Assembly: GCF_004795255.1 (NCBI RefSeq)
Contig: NZ_SSBQ01000002.1
Span: forward strand, 1,676,001-1,740,000
DNA from: Streptomyces sp. RKND-216
Lineage (GTDB): Bacteria; Actinomycetota; Actinomycetes; Streptomycetales; Streptomycetaceae
Length of the DNA: 64,000 bases
Direction of reading: 5' to 3'
Part shown: piece by piece, positions 8,427-17,604 of the stretch
Layout of the letters: each line of letters begins with the position of its first letter
How positions within the stretch are numbered: position 1 is the first letter of the stretch
Made by a program: the position numbers and the translations under genes
The notes under the pieces: generated by a model
Database searches by the model: none
What the model was told of the DNA's origin: nothing
What the model saw: the letters and a program-made list of their open reading frames with translations, nothing else

Positions 8427-8537
8427 GGTGACTCCCAGGTCGGACGGGGGACGACTGCCCCCAGCGTAGGGCGGGCACGGCACGGCCCCGCCGCCCGGTG
8501 AGGGCGACGGGGCTGGGCCGCAGTGCGGACCCCGGGC

Positions 8538-9347
8538 TCAGAGGACCTTCGACAGGAAGGACTTGGTCCGCTCGTGCTGCGGGTTGGTGAGCACGTCCCG
8601 CGGGTGCCCGGACTCGACGACCACGCCGTCGTCCATGAACACCAGCGAGTCGCCGACCTGCTTGGCGAAGCCCATCTCGTGCGTGACGACGATCATCGTC
8701 ATGCCGGATTCGGCGAGGTCCCGCATCACGTCCAGGACCTCGCCGACCAGCTCCGGGTCGAGCGCCGAGGTCGGCTCGTCGAAGAGCATCAGCTTCGGGT
8801 CCATGGCCAGCGCGCGGGCGATGGCGACGCGCTGCTGCTGACCGCCGGAGAGCTGTGACGGGTACTGCTTGGTCTTCTCGGACAGCCCGACCCGGTCCAG
8901 CAGCTGCATCGCCCGCTCGCGGGCCTCCGCCTTGGAGGTGCCCCGGACCTGGACCGGCGCCTCCATCACGTTCTCCACCGCGGTCATGTGCGGGAAGAGG
9001 TTGAAGCGCTGGAACACCATGCCGATGTCCTTGCGCTGCTCGGCGACCTCGCGCTCCTTGAGCTCGTAGATCTTGTCGCCGCGCTGGCGGTACCCCACCA
9101 GCCGGCCGTCCACGTAGAGGCGACCGGCGTTGATCTTCTCCAGGTGGTTGATGCAGCGCAGGAAGGTGGACTTGCCGGAGCCGGACGGACCGACCAGGCA
9201 GAAGACCTCGCGCGGCTGCACCTCCAGGTCGATGCCCTTCAGCACCAGGTTGTGACCGAAGGCCTTGTGCACGGCCTCGGCACGGACCATCGGCCCGCCG
9301 GAGGTGGCGGCCGGGGTGCTCGGCGCGGCGTTCGACGTGTTCTTCAT
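8538..9347 (-). CDS. Polar amino acid ABC transporter, ATP-binding protein
   Basis: 269 residues with all ABC ATPase motifs: Walker [11 protein letters not shown]-loop [10 protein letters not shown], signature [14 protein letters not shown], Walker B LMLFDEP and switch His in VVTHEMGF. It belongs to the GlnQ/HisP polar amino acid class. The start at ATG 9347 is chosen because it overlaps the permease stop (ATGA) and follows a GGGGGAGAT site. It energises uptake with the upstream permease and binding protein, most likely for glutamate or another polar amino acid. A terminal function of the operon is inferred since the gene ends 111 bases before the next minus-strand gene. Confidence 0.93.
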   Translation of the reverse strand: MKNTSNAAPSTPAATSGGPMVRAEAVHKAFGHNLVLKGIDLEVQPREVFCLVGPSGSGKSTFLRCINHLEKINAGRLYVDGRLVGYRQRGDKIYELKEREVAEQRKDIGMVFQRFNLFPHMTAVENVMEAPVQVRGTSKAEARERAMQLLDRVGLSEKTKQYPSQLSGGQQQRVAIARALAMDPKLMLFDEPTSALDPELVGEVLDVMRDLAESGMTMIVVTHEMGFAKQVGDSLVFMDDGVVVESGHPRDVLTNPQHERTKSFLSKVL

Positions 9348-10339
9348 CGGATCTCCCCCGATCCCGTCCCGTGCCGGAACGTGGTGAGGTTCTTCCACAC
9401 CCGCTGCATCGGCGTGTCCGGCATCTGCCGCGAGGTGCCGCGGGAGTAGTGCCGTTCGATGTAGTACTGGAAGATGCTGAAGATCGTGGTGAGGACGAGG
9501 TACCAGACCGTCGCGACGATCAGCGCCTCCATCACCGCGAGCGTGCGGGAGCCGAAGTTGCGGCTGGCGAGGAACAGCTCGTTGTAGCCGATCGCATAGG
9601 CCAGCGACGAGGTCTTCAGCATGTTGATGAACTCGTTGCCGGTCGGCGGGATGATCACACGCATGGCCTGCGGCAGCACGACGCGCCGCATCGTCTTGGT
9701 GCCGCGCATGCCGAGCGCGTGGGCCGCCTCGGTCTGGCCGTGGTCGACGGACTGGATGCCGGCCCGGCTGATCTCCGCCATGTACGCCGCCTCGTTGAGG
9801 CCCAGGCCCAGCAGGGCTGCCATGAACGGCGTCATGAAGTCGTTCATCTCGTCCTGGTAGATCGGCCCCAGGTTGATCGTCTCGAAGATGATCGAGAGGT
9901 TGAACCAGAGGAAGATCTGGACGAGGACGGGCGTGCCGCGGAAGAACCAGATGTAGACCCAGGCGACGTACGACAGGACCTTGTTCTCCGACATGCGCAT
10001 CACCGCGAGCAGCATGCCCAGGACCACGCCCAGGATCATGGCGAACACGGTGATCTTCAGGGTCTCCCAGGCGCCCTTGACGAACGTCTCGTCGTCGAGC
10101 ATGTCGCCGACGACGCCCCAGTTGATCTGGGCCTGGGCGAACGCCAGAACGAGCAGGCCGAGCAGGGTGAGGACGGCGGCGGCGCCGACCCAGCGGCCGT
10201 AGTGCTTGACGGGAATGGCCTTGATGGCCTCCGGCGGGACCTTGCCGGTGTTCATGGCCCCGGGGCCGGCCGGGCGGGTGCCCCCCTTGCGCAGGGAGCC
10301 GCCGCCCGCGGCCTTTCCGGGCTCTTCGGGTTCAGACAC
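9344..10339 (-). CDS. Polar amino acid ABC transporter permease
   Basis: 331 residues. A hydrophilic N-terminus of about 60 residues precedes several membrane segments and the HisM/GlnP-type inner-membrane domain, with the EAA loop seen as [22 protein letters not shown]. Only one permease gene is present, so the membrane part is probably a homodimer, unlike the two-permease glutamate systems. It is separated from the binding-protein gene by 94 bases containing a hairpin, and overlaps the ATPase gene by 4 bases. Confidence 0.92.
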   Translation of the reverse strand: MSEPEEPGKAAGGGSLRKGGTRPAGPGAMNTGKVPPEAIKAIPVKHYGRWVGAAAVLTLLGLLVLAFAQAQINWGVVGDMLDDETFVKGAWETLKITVFAMILGVVLGMLLAVMRMSENKVLSYVAWVYIWFFRGTPVLVQIFLWFNLSIIFETINLGPIYQDEMNDFMTPFMAALLGLGLNEAAYMAEISRAGIQSVDHGQTEAAHALGMRGTKTMRRVVLPQAMRVIIPPTGNEFINMLKTSSLAYAIGYNELFLASRNFGSRTLAVMEALIVATVWYLVLTTIFSIFQYYIERHYSRGTSRQMPDTPMQRVWKNLTTFRHGTGSGEIR

Positions 10340-10379
10340 GGATGGTTACCTTCGGGATCAGAAAGCGGGTGGTGCGGGC

Positions 10380-10427
10380 GCCGGGGCGCGGCGGCGGCCG
10401 TCCGGCGGCCCGCCGTCACGCCCCGGC
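10380..10427 (-). terminator. Intercistronic hairpin between binding-protein and permease genes
   Basis: GCCGGGGCG (10380-10388) pairs with CGCCCCGGC (10419-10427), with more G/C pairing inside. Its place after the solute-binding gene fits a partial terminator or mRNA-stabilising stem that keeps binding protein in excess over the membrane parts. That role is inferred from operons of this type. Confidence 0.5.
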
Positions 10428-10433
10428 TGCGGC

Positions 10434-11384
10434 TCACTTGCCGGCGTTGACCGTCGCCTCGTCCAGTGCGCCGTTGGTCACATCCCACTTCTTCATGACC
10501 TTCTCGTACTCGCCGTTCTCCATGATCCGGTTCATGGCGGACTGGATGGCGTCGCGGAGCTCGGTGTTCTTCTTGCTCACCGCGATGCCGTACGGGGCGG
10601 CGTCGATCTGGCCGCCGGCGACCTCGAACTGCTCGCCGTTGCCGAAGGTCTTCGCGTTGTACGCGGCCACCGGGAAGTCGGTGACGACGACGTCCGCGCG
10701 GCCGTTCTGGAGCTGCGTGATCGAGTCGGTGTCCTTGTCCGCGAAGAACGGGTCGATCTTCTCGTCGCACTTCTTGTTCTGCGCGCGGACCAGGGCCTCG
10801 TTCGCGGTGCCGCGCTGGGCCGCGACCGTCTTGCCGCAGAGGTCGTCGAGATTCTGGACGTTCTCCGGATTGCCCTTCTCGACCAGGAAGGAGGAGCCGG
10901 CCTTGAAGTAGTTCACGAAGTCGGCGCCGCCCTCGGCGTCGTCGCTCACACCCTCCTGACGCTCCTTGGTGTCGGTGACGGCTGACATGACGACGTCGTA
11001 GCGGCCCGAGTTCATGCCCAGGATCAGCTGGTCGAAGGTGCCGTTCTGGAACTGGAAGTCGACGCCCAGCGCCTTGCTCATGGCCTTCGCCAGGTCCGGG
11101 TCGATGCCGGCGGGCTCGCCGTTCTCGTCCACGAACTCGACCGGCGCGTAGGCGATGTCCGAGCCGACCTTGATGGTCCCGGCCTTCTGGATCTTCTGCG
11201 GCAGCTCGTCGTACAGGGGGGCTTCCGCGTCGGCGGTCTTCTTGCCGCCGCCGTCGCCGTCCCCGCCCCCGTCCGTCTGATCCCCACAGCCGGTGAGCAG
11301 CAGTGCTCCGGCGACCGCGATGGCTCCTGCCGCCCCGATCCGGGATCGGAAGGCCGGGGAACGTCGGGTGGTGCGAACGGTCAT
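10434..11384 (-). CDS. Polar amino acid ABC transporter, solute-binding lipoprotein
   Basis: 316 residues. The lipoprotein signal has a twin-basic n-region, a hydrophobic stretch and lipobox LLTGC, followed by a Gly/Asp-rich linker. The mature part is a family 3 solute-binding protein (IKVGSDIAYAPVEFVDENGEPAGIDPDL..., later RYDVVMSAVTDT). ATG 11384 is chosen because AGGAGG lies 8 bases upstream and it gives a proper signal peptide; an ATG 36 codons earlier does not. It captures substrate outside the membrane for the two genes that follow. Glutamate or a related acid is the likely ligand. Confidence 0.92.
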   Translation of the reverse strand: MTVRTTRRSPAFRSRIGAAGAIAVAGALLLTGCGDQTDGGGDGDGGGKKTADAEAPLYDELPQKIQKAGTIKVGSDIAYAPVEFVDENGEPAGIDPDLAKAMSKALGVDFQFQNGTFDQLILGMNSGRYDVVMSAVTDTKERQEGVSDDAEGGADFVNYFKAGSSFLVEKGNPENVQNLDDLCGKTVAAQRGTANEALVRAQNKKCDEKIDPFFADKDTDSITQLQNGRADVVVTDFPVAAYNAKTFGNGEQFEVAGGQIDAAPYGIAVSKKNTELRDAIQSAMNRIMENGEYEKVMKKWDVTNGALDEATVNAGK

Positions 11385-11856
11385 GGCCAGGTCCTCCTGC
11401 GAGTGAGGGTGTCGCCGGCGCGCGCACTCGTCGTCGAATGTCACGGTCCGGCCACGTCTGATGGGGGGAATCTTGCCACCCGGGGTAGTCATCCCAGTGG
11501 CCCGACGATGTCAAAATCGGATAACGGATAGTCGACTCCGGATACAGGGCACCCGAAAGGCGCTATGGCGCTCACCCGCGGCACAGGTGTGCGGACCACG
11601 TGTCAGCCGCGTGTCAGCGCCGTGAGAGGTTCCTCACCCACCGTAGAAAGAGGTTCGTCGGCACGCACCTCGGTCGGGTAGAAAGGACGATTACACCCCT
11701 CACCCGGGGACCAGGGCGCGTGTGCGGCGCGCCCGGCGTCCGTGTCTCCCCCAGGCGGCGGTTACCCGCAAGCCCGGTCACGGACGTGGTGCCCGCCCGC
11801 CCCTCACCCGGGAGCGGCCACCCTCAGCAGTTATACGAAAACAAGGGGTCCACACA
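11385..11856. promoter_or_regulatory. Divergent intergenic region with a candidate HrdB-type promoter for the transporter
   Basis: This 472-base gap separates the transporter operon from the malic enzyme gene. On the minus strand TTGACA (11509-11514) is followed after 17 bases by TGACTA (11486-11491), a plausible vegetative promoter about 100 bases before the binding-protein ATG; the -10 match is weak. On the plus side no clear promoter was recognised before GTG 11857. No open frame in the gap looks coding. Confidence 0.35.
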
Positions 11857-13053
11857 GTGGCAGCGGAGATCGTCAATCCCAAGGACGGGCTGGACGAGGA
11901 CATGATCGACCCGGCATTCGCGCTCCATCGCGGCGGAAAGATGGCGGTGCAGGCGACGGTGCCGGTGCGGGACGCGGACGACCTGTCCCTCGCCTACACG
12001 CCGGGCGTCGCCAAGGTCTGCAGCGCCATCGCGGAACAGCCGGAACTGGTGCACGACTACACGTGGCGCTCCCAGGTGGTCGCCGTCGTGACCGACGGCA
12101 GCGCGGTCCTCGGCCTCGGCGACATCGGCCCGGCCGCCTCGCTCCCCGTCATGGAGGGCAAGGCGATCCTGTTCAAGCAGTTCGGCGGCGTGGACGCGGT
12201 GCCGATCGCGCTCGACTGCCACGAGGTCGACGAGATCGTGGAGACCGTCGCCCGGCTCGCGCCGTCCTTCGGCGGCATCAACCTCGAGGACATCTCCGCG
12301 CCCCGCTGCTTCGAGATCGAGGAGCAACTGAAGAAGCGCCTCGACATCCCGGTCTTCCACGACGACCAGCACGGCACCGCGATCGTCACGCTCGCCGCGC
12401 TGCGCAACGCCTCTCGACTGGCCGGCAAGGCGCTCGGCGACCTGCGCGTGGTGATCTCCGGCGCCGGGGCGGCCGGCGTCGCCATCGCCAAGATCCTGGT
12501 CGAGGCCGGCATCGGCGACGTCGCGGTCTGCGACCGCAAGGGCGTCGTCTCCCGCGACCGCGAGGACCTCAACTCCGCCAAGCGCGACCTGGCGGGCTTC
12601 ACCAACAAGGCGGGGCTCGTCGGCTCGCTGGAGAGCGCGCTGGACGGCGCGGACGTCTTCATCGGCGTCAGCGGCGGCACGGTGCCGGAGGAGGCCGTCG
12701 CCACGATGGCCGACAGCGCGTTCATCTTCGCCATGGCCAACCCGAACCCGGAGATCCACCCGGACGTCGCCCGCAAGTACGCCTCCGTGGTGGCCACTGG
12801 GCGCAGCGACTACCCCAACCAGATCAACAACGTGCTCGCCTTCCCCGGCGTCTTCGCCGGGGCGCTCCAGGTGCGCGCGTCCGAGATCACCGAGGGGATG
12901 AAGATCGCGGCGGCGGAGGCGCTGGCCGCGGTCGTCGCGGACGAACTGAGTGCGGAGCGGGTCATTCCGTCACCGTTCGACGAGCGGGTCGCCCCCGCGG
13001 TGACCTCGGCGGTCGCCGCGGCCGCCCGCGCGGAGGGCGTGGCCCGCGCGTAG
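11857..13053 (+). CDS. Malic enzyme (NAD(P)-dependent, short bacterial type)
   Basis: 398 residues from GTG 11857; longer in-frame readings add non-conserved sequence. The short bacterial malic enzyme layout is present: substrate-side motif YTPGVAKVC, metal region VFHDDQHGTAIV, and Rossmann turn VISGAGAAGVAIAKI. It oxidatively decarboxylates malate to pyruvate, linking the TCA cycle to pyruvate and NAD(P)H supply. In S. coelicolor the gene in the equivalent neighbourhood is reported as the NADP-dependent form; cofactor choice is not proven here. A 17-bp perfect terminator stem follows. Confidence 0.93.
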   Translation: MAAEIVNPKDGLDEDMIDPAFALHRGGKMAVQATVPVRDADDLSLAYTPGVAKVCSAIAEQPELVHDYTWRSQVVAVVTDGSAVLGLGDIGPAASLPVMEGKAILFKQFGGVDAVPIALDCHEVDEIVETVARLAPSFGGINLEDISAPRCFEIEEQLKKRLDIPVFHDDQHGTAIVTLAALRNASRLAGKALGDLRVVISGAGAAGVAIAKILVEAGIGDVAVCDRKGVVSRDREDLNSAKRDLAGFTNKAGLVGSLESALDGADVFIGVSGGTVPEEAVATMADSAFIFAMANPNPEIHPDVARKYASVVATGRSDYPNQINNVLAFPGVFAGALQVRASEITEGMKIAAAEALAAVVADELSAERVIPSPFDERVAPAVTSAVAAAARAEGVARA

Positions 13054-13074
13054 CCCTGCGGGGCTCAGCCGACA

Positions 13075-13109
13075 GAGGGGGTGACCGCACCGGGTGCGGT
13101 CACCCCCTC
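13075..13109 (+). terminator. Terminator after malic enzyme gene
   Basis: GAGGGGGTGACCGCACC (13075-13091) and its exact complement (13093-13109) form a 17-bp stem around a single base, so the top pairs must open. It lies 22 bases after the stop. Confidence 0.85.
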
Positions 13110-13187
13110 CGCGGTGCGCCACCGGGGGGAAAGGGGAGGGCCGGTCGGGGGACGACGGGGCGGCGCGCCCCGATCCGCGCCATACGT

Positions 13188-13247
13188 CGATGTGATCATC
13201 ACGCCGGGTGACGCACCCGGTGTCGCCCCGTGAGTCACATCGGGAGG
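13188..13247 (+). promoter_or_regulatory. Nested inverted repeats abutting a GGAGG ribosome site
   Basis: An outer 8-bp repeat, CGATGTGA (13188-13195) with TCACATCG (13235-13242), encloses an inner stem CCGGGTG/CACCCGG. The outer arm ends one base before a GGAGG site (13243-13247). The structure could be an operator or could limit access to the ribosome site of the next gene. Confidence 0.4.
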
Positions 13248-13266
13248 CGTCATCGCTGACAACCTC

Positions 13267-13878
13267 GTGCGGAACGGCGACGCCGAGCAGGGACCCGGCG
13301 GGACGGACGCACCCGTCGACGCCGTGACGGGCTGGAAGGTCACCGAGGGGGCGCCCGCCCTCATCCGCTACGACTTCGGCGAGGGACACCCCGGGCCCAA
13401 GGACCCGGGGCCGCCGCGGCGCGGCAGCCGCTTCTTCGCCGGCGGCACGTCCCCCCGTACCACGCTGCTCCAGGACGTCGCCCTGCCGACGGACGGCGCC
13501 ACCGGCCGCGGCGCCGTGGACGGGGGCGGCGTCCGGTTCCGCGCGGCGGCGTGGCTGGGCGGGTTCGGGGACCAGGAGGACGGCGCCCGGCTCTCGGTGG
13601 AGTTCCGGGACGGCAGGGGCACGCCCGTCGCGCTCGCCGTGCTCGGCCCGCTCACCGCGACCGAACGCGACGGCCGCACCGGCATGTTCGAGCGCACGGC
13701 CGAGGCCGCCGTACCGCCGGGCGCCCGGTCGGTGCGGCTGGTGCTGGCGCTGACGCAGGACGGCGGGGCCGCCAACGACGGCTACGCCGACGCCCTCTCC
13801 CTCACCCTGCACGGCGGCAGCGCCCGCGTTCCCTCCGCCGCACCCACCGCCCCGGCGCGCCGGGAGGGGATCGCATGA
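13267..13878 (+). CDS. Hypothetical protein, carbohydrate-binding-like fold, coupled to phoD
   Basis: About 203 residues from GTG 13267. The reading DNLVRNGDAEQGPG followed by alternating strands (VRFRAAAWLGGFGDQEDGA, ARSVRLVLALTQ) resembles beta-sandwich CBM-like domains. The start is odd: the natural-looking N-terminus begins upstream, the only good ribosome site (GGAGG, 13243-13247) points to ATC 13252, and GTG 13267 has none. No signal peptide is seen. Its stop overlaps the PhoD ATG (ATGA), so the two are translationally coupled. Function is unknown; it may be an accessory to the phosphatase. Confidence 0.65.
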   Translation: MRNGDAEQGPGGTDAPVDAVTGWKVTEGAPALIRYDFGEGHPGPKDPGPPRRGSRFFAGGTSPRTTLLQDVALPTDGATGRGAVDGGGVRFRAAAWLGGFGDQEDGARLSVEFRDGRGTPVALAVLGPLTATERDGRTGMFERTAEAAVPPGARSVRLVLALTQDGGAANDGYADALSLTLHGGSARVPSAAPTAPARREGIA

Positions 13879-15437
13879 GGCTCGGCAGACGCGGACTGCT
13901 CAGGGCCGCCGCCGCGGCGGGCGCGCTGAACCTCGCCTGGCCGCTGGCCGCCGGCCACTCCCCGGCGCAGGCGCGGGCCGCCGCCGAGGCGCTGGGGGCC
14001 ACGTACGATCCGGCGCCGTTCACGCTGGGCGTGGCGTCCGGCGATCCGCTGCCGCACGGCGTCGTGCTGTGGACGCGCCTGGTGCCGGACCCGTTCGCCG
14101 TGGAACAGGACCTCCCCGAGACGGTCGAGGTGGGCTGGACGGTCGCCGAGGACCGCGGCATGCGCACGGTGGTCCAGCGCGGGACCGTCCACGCGTCGGC
14201 CACGCTGGGCCACAGCGTGCACGTGCCGGTCGACGGGCTGCGCCCCGGGCGCCACTACTACTACGCCTTCACCGCGCGCGGGAGGACCAGCCGGATCGGC
14301 CGGACCAAGACCGCGCCCGCGCCGGGAGCCCGGCGGGTGGTCTTCGCCAGCGCCAACTGCCAGAAGTTCTACGACGGCTACTACGCGGCGCTGCGCGGCA
14401 TCGCCGCCGAGGAACTGGACTTCGTCGTCCACCTCGGGGACTACATCTACGAGTACGGTCCCGGATCGGGCGACCGGGACCGCAACCACGACACCGGCGA
14501 GTGCCTGACCCTGGCCGACTACCGCAAGCGGTACGCGCTCTACAAGGGCGACCCGTCGCTGCGCGCCGCGCATGCCAATCACCCCTGGTTCCTGACCTGG
14601 GACGACCACGAGGTGCGCAACAACTACAGCCCGGCCGTCGGCGGCGCACCCTTCCTGCAGCGGCGACTCGCCGCCTACCAGGCGTGGTACGAGCACCAGC
14701 CGCACCGCGACGGCGAACCGGGCGTCGACGCGGCGCTCCCGGAACCCGTGCTGCACCGGCGCCGCGACATCGGCGGACTGGTGGAGCTGACCGTGCTGGA
14801 CCTGCGGTCGTACCGCACGGTGCCCGACACGGCGGACGGCAGCATTCTGGGCACGCGGCAGCGCGACTGGCTGAAGCAGGGTGTGACGAACGCACCGGAC
14901 GCGTGGCACTGCTGGGCCAACTCGATCATGCTGAGCCAGCTGCGCGCCAAACCGGGCAGCGACATCATGTTCCCCGACCAGTGGGACGGTTTCCGCACCG
15001 AACGGGCGGACGTACTCGGCCACGTGCACGGCGCCCAGCTGGAGGACCTGGTGGTGATCACCGGCGACTGGCACTCGGCGTTCGTCGACGAGATCCGCAC
15101 CGACTTCGACGCCGCCGACTCCCCCGTGGTCGGCGCGGAGTTCACCTCGCACTCCGTCTGCTCGGGTGCCTACCGGCCGGAGTGGAACGAGAAGAACGGC
15201 CCGCTGATGGGCGAGGCCAACCCGCACCTCCAGTACTTCCAGGCGGGTTCGTACGGCTACGACCTGTACGAGGTCACCCCGGAGCGGTGGACGACGCACA
15301 TGCGGGTGGTGCGCTCCCGCCACGACCCGAAGTCACCCGTGTCGACCCTGACGAAGTGGCACGTGGACCGCGGCAAGCCCGGCGCCTACGAGGACTCGGC
15401 GACCAGCGGCTCGCACGCCCACTACCGCCGCGACTGA
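13875..15437 (+). CDS. phoD: Alkaline phosphatase D family protein (PhoD), Tat-exported
   Basis: 520 residues. The N-terminus RRGLLRAAAAAGALNLAWPL is a twin-arginine signal with an AQARA cleavage region. Typical PhoD-family motifs follow: TLGVASGDPLPHGVVLWTRL, HLGDYIYEYG, TWDDHEVRNNY and ITGDWHSAF, which carry the metal-binding Asp, Asn and His residues. The family hydrolyses phosphomonoesters or diesters outside the cell, using calcium and iron. Translation is coupled to the preceding hypothetical gene. No PHO box was recognised upstream, so phosphate control is unproven. Confidence 0.9.
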   Translation: MRLGRRGLLRAAAAAGALNLAWPLAAGHSPAQARAAAEALGATYDPAPFTLGVASGDPLPHGVVLWTRLVPDPFAVEQDLPETVEVGWTVAEDRGMRTVVQRGTVHASATLGHSVHVPVDGLRPGRHYYYAFTARGRTSRIGRTKTAPAPGARRVVFASANCQKFYDGYYAALRGIAAEELDFVVHLGDYIYEYGPGSGDRDRNHDTGECLTLADYRKRYALYKGDPSLRAAHANHPWFLTWDDHEVRNNYSPAVGGAPFLQRRLAAYQAWYEHQPHRDGEPGVDAALPEPVLHRRRDIGGLVELTVLDLRSYRTVPDTADGSILGTRQRDWLKQGVTNAPDAWHCWANSIMLSQLRAKPGSDIMFPDQWDGFRTERADVLGHVHGAQLEDLVVITGDWHSAFVDEIRTDFDAADSPVVGAEFTSHSVCSGAYRPEWNEKNGPLMGEANPHLQYFQAGSYGYDLYEVTPERWTTHMRVVRSRHDPKSPVSTLTKWHVDRGKPGAYEDSATSGSHAHYRRD

Positions 15438-15446
15438 ACGGCACCG

Positions 15447-15482
15447 CGCGTCCCCGCCGGGGCGGACCCCGGCGGGGACGCG
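15447..15482. terminator. Bidirectional terminator after phoD
   Basis: A 16-bp perfect stem (CGCGTCCCCGCCGGGG and its complement) with a 4-base loop lies between the convergent phoD and methyltransferase genes. Confidence 0.8.
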
Positions 15483-15535
15483 TGGTGTCGGGGGCGCGGC
15501 CGTGTCAGCGCAGGCGCACCTAGCGCCGACCCGTG

Positions 15536-16315
15536 TCAGCGCAGGCCCAGGACCAGTGCGTCGGAGGGCGAGGCCCACACCGGGCGGGCCTCGGCGAAGC
15601 CCGCCTCCCGGAGGGTGCGGACGTGCCAGGCCGGCGCCTGGACCTGGTCGGAGAAGTGGTCGCCGGTGCGCGGGTCGCCGAAGATGCGGAAGCGTTCGGC
15701 CGCCGCGTCGGCGAGCACCGGGTCGGCGGCCACCGTCCCCCACCAGTCGGCCCAGTCCTGGACGCCGGCCGCCTTCTCCCGCTCCTTGCGCGACCGCTCG
15801 AACGCACGGACCGCCTCGTCCAGGCGCGGGGTGTCCTCGTCCGGCATGTGGTCGGCGTTCATGAAGACTCCGCCCTCCCGCACGACCGGGGCGAGCTGCC
15901 CGTACAGACCGCGCAGCGCATCGGTGCGGAGCCAGTGCAGCGCGGTGGCGGTCAGCACCGCGTCGTAGGAACGGTGCGGCAGCCGCGCCGTCCAGTCGGG
16001 GTCGTTGAGGTCGGCGGTGACGAACTCGGCGCGCTCCTCGTCCGCGAAGTGGCCGCGGGCGATGGCGAGCAGCGCCGGGTCGAGGTCGACGCCGGTGGTG
16101 CGGGCGTCCGGGAACCGGTGCAGCACCCGGTCCGAGATACTGCCGGTGCCGCAGGCCAGATCCAGCACCCGCGGCGCGGGGCCGACGACGGCCTCCACCA
16201 TGTCGAGCATGACCCGGAACCGCTCCTCGCGGTCGGGCAGGTACCACTCCTGCTGGCGGTCCCAACTGCGCTGCCATGCCTGCCAGTCCGTACGGCCGGC
16301 CGTTTCGGTCGTCAT
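15536..16315 (-). CDS. Class I SAM-dependent methyltransferase
   Basis: 259 residues from ATG 16315, which has a GAGGACGG ribosome site. Motif I is VLDLACGTGSISD (near residue 50), followed by the acidic residue at the end of strand 2 (TGVDLDPALL) and TADLNDPDW as the adenine-binding loop. The fold is the Methyltransf_25/11 type acting on small molecules; the substrate is unknown. It is divergent from the CGNR gene, with only 88 bases between starts. Confidence 0.87.
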   Translation of the reverse strand: MTTETAGRTDWQAWQRSWDRQQEWYLPDREERFRVMLDMVEAVVGPAPRVLDLACGTGSISDRVLHRFPDARTTGVDLDPALLAIARGHFADEERAEFVTADLNDPDWTARLPHRSYDAVLTATALHWLRTDALRGLYGQLAPVVREGGVFMNADHMPDEDTPRLDEAVRAFERSRKEREKAAGVQDWADWWGTVAADPVLADAAAERFRIFGDPRTGDHFSDQVQAPAWHVRTLREAGFAEARPVWASPSDALVLGLR

Positions 16316-16403
16316 CCGTCCTCCTCGAGTAATACCCTGGATGGCAGTTCGGCCATTACCGAAGCCCCACCCCGACGATAGACCGCTGCCGTAAGGACCA
16401 CAA

Positions 16404-17027
16404 GTGGAACTCAACTATTACTCGGACTGGGCGGTGCGCCTGGTGAACACCGAGCAGCCCGAACGCGGCGAGGACACGCTCACGTCCGTCGACGCCGTGC
16501 GCGAACTGTTCGGCCCCGCCCGGCAGATGGCGCGCCGGGCCACGGACGGGGACGTGGCCCGGTTGCGAGCCGTACGGACACGACTGCGCGCGGTCTTCGG
16601 CGCGGCGGCCGACGGCGACGAGGTCCGCGCAGTGGACCTGCTGAACGCGCTGCTCATGGAGTTCCCCACGAGCCCGCAGATCTCCGGGCACGGCGACCGC
16701 GGCGCGGACGGGCGCCCCCTCTGGCACATGCACCTCGCCGACCACGCCGCCAACGCGACGGCCGGTTACGCGGCCACGGCCTGCATGGGACTGGCCTTCC
16801 ACCTCACCGACCTGGGTGTGGACCGGCTCGGCATCTGCCAGGCCGGCCCCTGTCGCAACGCCTACCTGGACACCTCGACCAACCGGTCCCGGCGCTACTG
16901 CTCGGACCGCTGTGCGACCCGCGCCAACGTGGCCGCCTACCGGGCGCGCAAGCGGCTGGCCGGCGGCGGCACCAAGGGGCGCACGGCGGACAGCGCCCAG
17001 CGCAGCAGCGAGAACACCGACGCCTGA
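16404..17027 (+). CDS. CGNR zinc-finger domain protein (ABATE-type N-terminus)
   Basis: 207 residues from GTG 16404, AAGGACC upstream. The C-terminal zinc finger reads GICQAGPCRNAYLD, then RRYCSDRCATRANVAAYRAR, giving the CxxxxC...CxxxC pattern of CGNR proteins. The N-terminal half is the stress-responsive ABATE-like domain (VNTEQPERGEDTLTSVDAVREL). Such proteins are probable transcription regulators. The last 91 bases overlap the convergent sodX gene. Confidence 0.87.
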   Translation: MELNYYSDWAVRLVNTEQPERGEDTLTSVDAVRELFGPARQMARRATDGDVARLRAVRTRLRAVFGAAADGDEVRAVDLLNALLMEFPTSPQISGHGDRGADGRPLWHMHLADHAANATAGYAATACMGLAFHLTDLGVDRLGICQAGPCRNAYLDTSTNRSRRYCSDRCATRANVAAYRARKRLAGGGTKGRTADSAQRSSENTDA

Positions 17028-17458
17028 GCGGCTGCGGCACCGGCTCCGGCGCCGCGACCCGCGGCCCGGCGGGGCCGCACCCTCAGCAACGCGCGCGCGA
17101 CCAGCAGTTCGTCCGGCACCGCCCCGAACTCCCGGCTGTCGTTGCGCACCGCCGGGTTGTCCCCCTGCACCCACCAGCCCGCCGCGCCGCGCCGCCGGAG
17201 CACACGTTTGACGATCAGCAGGTCGTGCTGGAACGGGTGCCGCAGCACCACCACGTCCCCGGCCCGCACCCGGCCGCCGTAGTGCACGACCAGCTGGTCT
17301 CCCGGGTACAGGGTGGGCTGCATCGAGGGGTTGTACACCTCCGCCAGCCCGATCCGCCGCAGCAGCCCCTGGTCACGCGGCCCGCCGTCCGGTCGCCCCG
17401 CACGCGCCCGCGCCGACGCGGCCCGCGGCTTCCCCCGTGACTTCGCCCGCTCGGGCAT
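16937..17458 (-). CDS. sodX: Nickel superoxide dismutase maturation protease SodX (S26 family)
   Basis: 173 residues from ATG 17458. The S26 signal-peptidase-like core is clear: catalytic Ser in YNPSMQPTLYPGDQLV and general-base Lys in LIVKRVLRR, followed by WWVQGDNPAVRNDSREFG. It is thought to remove the N-terminal leader of SodN so that the His1-Cys nickel hook can form. It lacks a long N-terminal membrane anchor. It is divergent from sodN, 146 bases apart. A GTG at 17488 is an alternative start. The final 30 residues are encoded opposite the CGNR gene. Confidence 0.88.
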   Translation of the reverse strand: MPERAKSRGKPRAASARARAGRPDGGPRDQGLLRRIGLAEVYNPSMQPTLYPGDQLVVHYGGRVRAGDVVVLRHPFQHDLLIVKRVLRRRGAAGWWVQGDNPAVRNDSREFGAVPDELLVARALLRVRPRRAAGRGAGAGAAAAQASVFSLLRWALSAVRPLVPPPASRLRAR

Positions 17459-17604
17459 CCTCCGCCTCCGGTCCTTCCGATCATCCACCCGGCACGACTC
17501 CTTCTGGGACTTTTGGCCCAAGCCCTCTGGGGCACCCGGGAAAACACCTACCCCAGCGAGTAACCTCGCACCTGAGAAGACGATCACGAGGAAGGACGGC
17601 TTTC

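Noticed and set aside
15502..15540. Repeats at 15.5 kb as a transposon footprint
   Set aside because: Only two 16-bp copies, no transposase or target-site duplication nearby.
17459..17604. Nur (nickel regulator) box between sodX and sodN
   Set aside because: No TTGC-N5-GCAA-like inverted repeat found by eye; not reported as a feature.
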